Below, in pieces: positions 59,486 to 64,000 of a stretch of 64,000 nucleotides of DNA. Numbering within the stretch: the stretch's first letter is position 1; every line of letters starts with the position of its first letter. Source of the DNA: Treponema sp. (GTDB lineage: Bacteria; Spirochaetota; Spirochaetia; Treponematales; Treponemataceae); contig JAILRG010000103.1 of the NCBI GenBank assembly GCA_024698325.1, forward strand, positions 1-64,000. Direction: 5' to 3'. The notes under the pieces were generated by a model, which worked only from the letters and a program-made list of their open reading frames with translations, made no database searches and was not told where the DNA came from. A program made the translations under genes and the position numbers.

Positions 59486-59947
59486 TTAGGCTTCGACGGC
59501 TATCATGGAGCCGCCTGCGGTTTTTTCTGCGTAAATGCTGCGCCGTGCGCGGTACGGATTCATGACGCGCATGTCCGTCATCTGCGTCCTGATGGCGGTC
59601 AGGCGGCTTGCAAGCAGGCTGCGGTTCTTTTCGTTCTGTGCGAGTACCCGCTGCTGCAGTTCCTGAAGTTCTGCCTGCATGGTTTCGGCGCCTTCGATGC
59701 CGGCCTTTTCGTACATGCGCTGTATCGGAAGGATGACCTTCTGCAGCCCGGCAATGTTTGCCACAATCTGGTTTTCGAGCTGTGCGTGCATTTCAAGCGC
59801 CTCGCTGTCGTCGGCCTCGATTTTTGCTTCCTGTTTTTCCAGCACCATCAGGTACTCCCGGAATTTGTTGCGCTGAGCTTCCAGCAGCGTGCGATATCTG
59901 CGCAATACAGCGATGCGCTCGTTCAGTTCTTCCTGTGTCAGTTCCAT
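59486..59947 (-). CDS. FlgN/FliT-like flagellar chaperone
   Basis: 153 residues, almost wholly helical coiled coil: LNERIAVLRRYRTLLEAQRN, YLMVLEKQEAKIEADDSEAL, EGAETMQAELQELQQRVLAQ. The length and helical pattern resemble FlgN, the chaperone of hook-filament junction proteins; RVMNPYRARRSIYAEK near the end is unlike soluble enzymes. It directly follows fliS (12-bp gap), which supports a flagellar export role. The assignment rests on context and shape, not on a strict motif. Confidence 0.7.
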   Translation of the reverse strand: MELTQEELNERIAVLRRYRTLLEAQRNKFREYLMVLEKQEAKIEADDSEALEMHAQLENQIVANIAGLQKVILPIQRMYEKAGIEGAETMQAELQELQQRVLAQNEKNRSLLASRLTAIRTQMTDMRVMNPYRARRSIYAEKTAGGSMIAVEA

Positions 59948-59959
59948 GCCGGGCCTCCT

Positions 59960-60400
59960 TTAGCCGGTGATGTTAAGGGTCGGCGTAATATTCTGCGCCG
60001 GTGCATTTGCGGTGCTGTTGGATGCGGTTTCCCATGCGAGACTAAGCTGCGTCATCATGTTAAGTACAAAGTCAAGCTTCTTTTTGTCCCTATTGATAGT
60101 AGCGTCCATCAGTTCGCGGTTAAAGTAAACGTAGAGCGCCATCAGGTTCTGTGCAATCTGACCGCCCTTGTCCATATCCAGAGATGTCTGTAATTCTCCG
60201 ATGATTTCCTGTGCCTTTGAAATGTGCTTGCCGTATTTTTCGATATTCCGGGCTGCGATTTTTTCTTCTGCGTCAAAACATCCCTGTGCAGCACTCAGCT
60301 CGCGGCAGGCTCCCTGGTACAGCATGACGACAAGTTTTCCCTGACTTGCCGTTTTGACCGCTGTGTCGCGATACGCACTGTACGGATTTGTATATGCCAT
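59960..60400 (-). CDS. fliS: Flagellar export chaperone FliS
   Basis: 146 residues. NPYSAYRDTAVKTASQGKLV at the start, VMLYQGACRELSAAQ, KYGKHISKAQEIIGELQTSL and GGQIAQNLMALYVYFNRELM are FliS family features. It holds flagellin monomers before secretion; periplasmic flagella in spirochaetes use several flagellins. GGAGG precedes the ATG. The Ala/Asn/Thr tail after residue 125 extends beyond the core. Confidence 0.93.
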   Translation of the reverse strand: MAYTNPYSAYRDTAVKTASQGKLVVMLYQGACRELSAAQGCFDAEEKIAARNIEKYGKHISKAQEIIGELQTSLDMDKGGQIAQNLMALYVYFNRELMDATINRDKKKLDFVLNMMTQLSLAWETASNSTANAPAQNITPTLNITG

Positions 60401-60532
60401 TATCTGCCTCCGATAATCTCTCGACGATTCCGCTTTAAATTTCGGCGGGGAAGTAAAAATCTTAATGTTTTTTATCGACTATTTATGAAAAAGTGAGTAT
60501 ATTTTGTACAACGTATTTACATAGAGGTTTTC

Positions 60533-62581
60533 ATGAGCGACGAAGAAAAGAAAGAGCCGGACAATAAGAACGAAAAAGACCCCTACAATTTTTTCAAATT
60601 ATCAACCGAAGAGCCAGATGACAGCAATGATAACCGCAGGCCGCACCGATTTCCGTTCTGGACATTGATGCTGGTGGTGATTGCGGTTTTTGCATTTATA
60701 AATATGTTCATGGCATCAAAGCCAGATGACCTGATAGACTTTTCTGTATTCCGCCAGCTGATTAGCGATGGAAAAATCGTAAAGGTTGAGATGGGCGAGA
60801 ATACGTTTGTCGGCTACGGCCCGGAAGAGCAGGTGGAATCTTCCGGAGAGGAGCAGCGCGTGCTTCCGTGGATGAAAATCCCTGTCGGCATGCAGGCTTC
60901 CCGCCGCCAGTACAAGACGACCGGCGTGCTGACCAACAGCTTTATTGAATTCCTTGACAGCAAAAACGTAACGTATCGCTTTGTTTCCAAGCAGAACGGC
61001 TACCTTATGCAGATTCTTCTGAATCTGATTCTTCCGTTCGGCATAATCTTCCTTATGTACTTCTTTATCTTCCGCAAGATGAGCGGCGGCATGGGCGGTA
61101 TGGGAAGCATTTTTGGCGCCGGTTCTTCCCGCGCAAAGGCAATTGACGAAGGCAAGGTAAAAACCCGCTTTGCCGATGTCGCTGGTGTGGACGAAGCAAA
61201 AGATGAATTGATTGAAGTTGTTGACTTTCTGAAGAACCCCAAGAAGTACACCGACATCGGTGGAAAGATTCCCAAGGGCGTGCTTTTGGTCGGCCCGCCC
61301 GGAACCGGTAAGACGCTGCTTGCCCGCGCTGTCGCAGGCGAGGCGCAGGTTCCGTTCTTCCGCATTTCCGGCTCGGACTTTGTCGAAATGTTCGTCGGTG
61401 TAGGTGCAAGCCGCGTGCGTGATTTGTTCCGCCAGGCGCGCGAGAAAGCGCCGTGTATCATCTTTATCGATGAGCTTGACGCCATCGGAAAAAGCCGCGT
61501 GAACAATTTAGGCGGTAACGACGAGCGCGAGCAGACGCTGAACCAGCTTCTGGTCGAAATGGACGGCTTTGACAACGAAAAAGGCCTTATCATCCTTGCA
61601 GCAACAAACCGCGCCGACATCCTTGACCCCGCGCTTCTGCGTCCCGGCCGCTTTGACCGGCAGGTACCCGTCGAGCGCCCGGATGTAAAGGGCCGTGAGG
61701 CAATCCTCAGGATTCATGCAAAGAATGTAAAGATTGACGGCAGCGTCGACTTTGACTCGCTTGCGCACGGAACGACCGGTTTTGCGGGCGCCGACCTTGC
61801 AAACGTCGTAAACGAAGCGGCTCTTCTGGCAGTACGCAACGGCCGTACGAAAGTGAGCATGTCTGACTTTAACGATGCCATCGACAAGGTGAGCATCGGC
61901 TTAAAGAAAAAGACGCGCCGCGAAAACGAAAAAGAGCGCCGTCTGGTTGCCTTCCACGAGACAGGACACGCGCTTGTCGGTGCCTTTACGCCCGACTATC
62001 CGCCAATCAACAAGATTACGGTCATTCCGCGTTCGCACGGCGTGGGCGGCTTTACACAGTACCGCGAAGAAGAAGAGAAGACGCTGCATACAAAAGGCGA
62101 TTTGCTCCGTGAAGTTGACGTGCTTTTAGGCGGCCGCGCGGCAGAGCAGGTTGTGTTCAATGAGATTTCTACGGGTGCTTCGAATGACATCAGCCGAGCA
62201 ACCGGTATCTTAAAGGATATGATTACAACCTACGGCATGAGTGACCGCTTTATGAACATGACGCTTGGAAAGAGCGGCCGCGGCTATGGGGCTGCAGAGC
62301 CTGAGCTGGTGCGCGAATACAGCGAAGAAACGCAGAAATATATCGACGACGAGATTGCGCGCATTATGGCTGAGCGCTATGAAAATGCAGTCCGGCTGCT
62401 TACTGAAAAGCGCACGCTCCTGGACTACATCGCAAACCGCCTGCTTGAAGAAGAAACGATGTATGCCGCTGAGTTCAACGACATCATCAAGGGACAGCAG
62501 CATTGCGAGGCGCTTACCGCGGCTTCTGCAGGTACGGCAAGTACTGACAGTGCCGCGGCTGCTGCCGGCGACAACGCATAG
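60533..62581 (+). CDS. ftsH: ATP-dependent zinc metalloprotease FtsH
   Basis: 682 residues. Two helices (about 41-59 and 156-178) enclose a periplasmic domain. The AAA ATPase has Walker [17 protein letters not shown], Walker [13 protein letters not shown] and the SRH ([20 protein letters not shown]). The peptidase site is [10 protein letters not shown]. It degrades membrane and short-lived regulatory proteins. The C-terminal end is Ala/Ser-rich. AGAGG precedes the ATG. It is followed by the LolA-like gene after about 80 bp. Confidence 0.96.
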   Translation: MSDEEKKEPDNKNEKDPYNFFKLSTEEPDDSNDNRRPHRFPFWTLMLVVIAVFAFINMFMASKPDDLIDFSVFRQLISDGKIVKVEMGENTFVGYGPEEQVESSGEEQRVLPWMKIPVGMQASRRQYKTTGVLTNSFIEFLDSKNVTYRFVSKQNGYLMQILLNLILPFGIIFLMYFFIFRKMSGGMGGMGSIFGAGSSRAKAIDEGKVKTRFADVAGVDEAKDELIEVVDFLKNPKKYTDIGGKIPKGVLLVGPPGTGKTLLARAVAGEAQVPFFRISGSDFVEMFVGVGASRVRDLFRQAREKAPCIIFIDELDAIGKSRVNNLGGNDEREQTLNQLLVEMDGFDNEKGLIILAATNRADILDPALLRPGRFDRQVPVERPDVKGREAILRIHAKNVKIDGSVDFDSLAHGTTGFAGADLANVVNEAALLAVRNGRTKVSMSDFNDAIDKVSIGLKKKTRRENEKERRLVAFHETGHALVGAFTPDYPPINKITVIPRSHGVGGFTQYREEEEKTLHTKGDLLREVDVLLGGRAAEQVVFNEISTGASNDISRATGILKDMITTYGMSDRFMNMTLGKSGRGYGAAEPELVREYSEETQKYIDDEIARIMAERYENAVRLLTEKRTLLDYIANRLLEEETMYAAEFNDIIKGQQHCEALTAASAGTASTDSAAAAAGDNA

Positions 62582-62658
62582 ATTGACGATATAGGCTAAG
62601 TTTTCTACAATAACAGCGGACGGGGCGACAATTGTCCTGTCCGCAAAAGGTGTTTTAA

Positions 62659-63336
62659 TTGATGAAAAAGACAGTGCTTGTCTGCACGCTCGTATGCGCG
62701 CTTACCGGAATTGCCCGGGCGCAGTCCATTTTAACAGCGGCAGCTTTTTTTCAGACCGTGTCAGAAGAATACGGAAAAATACAGGATTACGAAGCGTCTG
62801 TTGACATAAAGGCGTCAAAACTGAGCATGGAGGGCCGCGTTTCTTTTAAGCGCCCCGACTTACTGCGCATAGATTTTTCAAGTCCTGAAAATCAGGTCAT
62901 CGTGTTTAACGGCGATCAGCTGACGATTTACCTTCCCGGTAACGATGCCGTTCTGAATCAGTCGGTGCAGAACAACGCTTCTACGCCGAGTGCAAACCTT
63001 GCGACACCGCAGGGGCTTTCGCTTATGAGCCGGTACTATTCCGTGGCATACGAGGTAGGGCAGGACCCGATTCCGCTTGAGGAAGGTTCTGACGACATGG
63101 TTGTGCGTCTGGTGCTGAGCCGCCGCAATACCACCGAGGCATTCCGCTTTATTAAGCTTTCAATTCTGCCTCACAACAAACTTATCCGGCGTATCGAAGC
63201 GGTTACCCCCCAGGGTGAGACGTTCCGCTTTGATTTTACGAACTATGTAATAAATCAGGGGATTACCGAGCAGCGTTTTATTTACGATCCGCCGTCCTCT
63301 GCCAACAACTACAACAATTTCCTGTTTTCGGAGTAA
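62659..63336 (+). CDS. lolA: LolA-like outer-membrane lipoprotein carrier
   Basis: 225 residues with a signal peptide (LVCTLVCALTGIARAQS). The mature protein shows the LolA baseplate pattern: YGKIQDYEASVDIKASKLSM, GRVSFKRPDLLRIDFSSPEN, QVIVFNGDQLTIYLPGNDAV, and PHNKLIRRIEAVTPQGETFR with FDFTNYVINQGI. It would pass lipoproteins across the periplasm, an important task given how lipoprotein-rich spirochaete surfaces are. AAAGGTG lies upstream of the ATG. Confidence 0.87.
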   Translation: MMKKTVLVCTLVCALTGIARAQSILTAAAFFQTVSEEYGKIQDYEASVDIKASKLSMEGRVSFKRPDLLRIDFSSPENQVIVFNGDQLTIYLPGNDAVLNQSVQNNASTPSANLATPQGLSLMSRYYSVAYEVGQDPIPLEEGSDDMVVRLVLSRRNTTEAFRFIKLSILPHNKLIRRIEAVTPQGETFRFDFTNYVINQGITEQRFIYDPPSSANNYNNFLFSE

Positions 63337-63342
63337 TATCAG

Positions 63343-64000
63343 ATGGAAAGCTATGGTGCGCTTTTAAAAAATGCCCGCGAAGAGCGGCAGCTGGATTTTG
63401 AAACAATCTCCCGGGATACTACTATAACCAGCCAGTATTTGCAGGCTCTGGAAGAAGAAAACGAGGCTGCGTTCCCCGGTGAGCCCTATCTCGTTGGCTT
63501 TTTAAGCAATTATGCCGATTATCTGGGGCTTGATTCTTCAAAGGTAACCGGCTTGTACCGGGCAAAGCGCATTCAGGAATCTCCGATTCCTACAAATCTT
63601 ATCATAAAGAGAAAGCCCGGCTACTTTATTCCGCTGGTGATTGCAGCCTGTGTGCTTGGAGCTGCGCTGGTTGTCGCCATAGTCCTTTTGACGCTGCACA
63701 TTTCTGAGATGCGCCGGATAAAAGTTGCAATGGCGGTCGAAGAGTCAACAAAGCACACGATAGAGCTTTCTGACAAACCGTTCAGCGGCAGAATTTACAA
63801 GGGTGATCAGGTGCTCTTTATTTCTCCGGCGGGTAAGATCATCATCACGGTCGCCCAGACGCAGGGTAAGCTTGCGCTGGAAACTCCGGTCGGCATGCAG
63901 GTGATAGAGCTTTCGGAGGAAGTTGACCTTGACGTTGACGGCGACAATGTTGCCGACATGATTCTGTATGTTTCTGACATTTCTACGACGGATACAGACC
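63343..64000 (+). CDS. RodZ-like helix-turn-helix membrane protein (incomplete at right end)
   Basis: At least 219 residues. An N-terminal HTH of the RodZ type covers about 1-75 (YGALLKNAREERQLDFETIS, TSQYLQALEEENEAAFPGEP, YLVGFLSNYADYLGLD), then a basic linker, one membrane helix (about 102-124, YFIPLVIAACVLGAALVVAI) and an extracytoplasmic beta domain with the DLDVDGDNVADMIL repeat. RodZ links MreB to the membrane and shapes the cell. It begins six bases after the lolA stop, so it is in the same unit. The frame runs off the window without a stop. Confidence 0.82.
   Translation, partial: MESYGALLKNAREERQLDFETISRDTTITSQYLQALEEENEAAFPGEPYLVGFLSNYADYLGLDSSKVTGLYRAKRIQESPIPTNLIIKRKPGYFIPLVIAACVLGAALVVAIVLLTLHISEMRRIKVAMAVEESTKHTIELSDKPFSGRIYKGDQVLFISPAGKIIITVAQTQGKLALETPVGMQVIELSEEVDLDVDGDNVADMILYVSDISTTDTD

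Noticed and set aside
59144-60193. 349-residue plus-strand frame across the phosphatase, FlgN-like and fliS genes
   Set aside because: It crosses three well-supported opposite-strand genes with no motif of its own.

Overview
The window reads as chromosome of a host- or gut-associated spirochaete of the Treponema type. Pointers are a lone 5S rRNA gene ending an rRNA operon, the fliS and flgN-like flagellar chaperones, a TroB/ZnuB-like metal ABC system, a FeoA-FeoA-FeoB operon, an unusually long PRPP synthetase, and several conserved membrane or exported proteins with no recognisable family. Base composition is close to balanced, except for an AT-rich insertion near the left end. A secreted GH43 arabinanase and a CE1-type esterase suggest that the organism feeds on plant polysaccharide. 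The species is an inference and is not assigned here.

Layout. 1-0.7 kb: end of an rRNA operon (5S) and a small element bounded by 15-bp inverted repeats. 0.8-3 kb: a run of small conserved genes (aminotransferase remnant, membrane proteins, ASCH protein) and tRNA-Arg(CCT). 3-7.8 kb (minus): prs, a sugar kinase and a HAD phosphatase, then rpmB and a metallo-beta-lactamase-fold enzyme. 7.8-11.4 kb: a MATE exporter, and a cobalamin-riboswitch-led binding protein plus CbiK-type chelatase. 11.6-18 kb: chemoreceptor, esterase with a palindromic operator, RlpA, and a pseudokinase-like membrane protein. 18-22.9 kb: carboxyltransferase, the Feo iron operon and a CopZ-like protein. 22.9-27.7 kb: uvrB and a glycerate uptake and phosphorylation pair. 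27.7-33.9 kb (minus): a signalling operon of diguanylate cyclase, giant hybrid kinase and orphan response regulator. 34-39.4 kb: acyl-ACP thioesterase, an exported protein pair and the arabinanase. 39.4-44 kb: zinc-type ABC transporter with an OB-fold-like exported partner but no binding protein, YbaK, and a His-rich CobW GTPase. 44-52.2 kb: EAL protein, a candidate ncRNA, MATE, two paralogous small membrane proteins, a hairpin array, ornithine decarboxylase, purB and a PHP phosphatase. 52.2-56.8 kb: O-acetylhomoserine sulfhydrylase behind an elaborate leader encoding a peptide that ends Cys-Cys-Leu-Cys, a GNAT, a MATE and a formylglycine-generating-enzyme-like protein. 57-60.4 kb: an RsbV/RsbW/RsbU-type switch and flagellar chaperones. 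60.5-64 kb: ftsH, a LolA-like protein and a RodZ-like protein cut by the window edge.

Themes. Metal handling recurs (Feo, CbiK/BtuF-like, HMA protein, zinc ABC, CobW), as does signalling (MCP, two c-di-GMP proteins, hybrid kinase, partner switch). At least eight genes place a TATAAT-like -10 box 6 or 7 bases before the ATG and show no Shine-Dalgarno sequence, so leaderless transcripts look common.

The two most unusual non-coding regions are the leader at 52270-52644, with mutually exclusive hairpins, a sequestered ribosome site and a cysteine-ended peptide, and the hairpin array at 48302-48457, which repeatedly shows ACGGA, mostly in perfect hairpin loops, as a CsrA-titrating RNA would.
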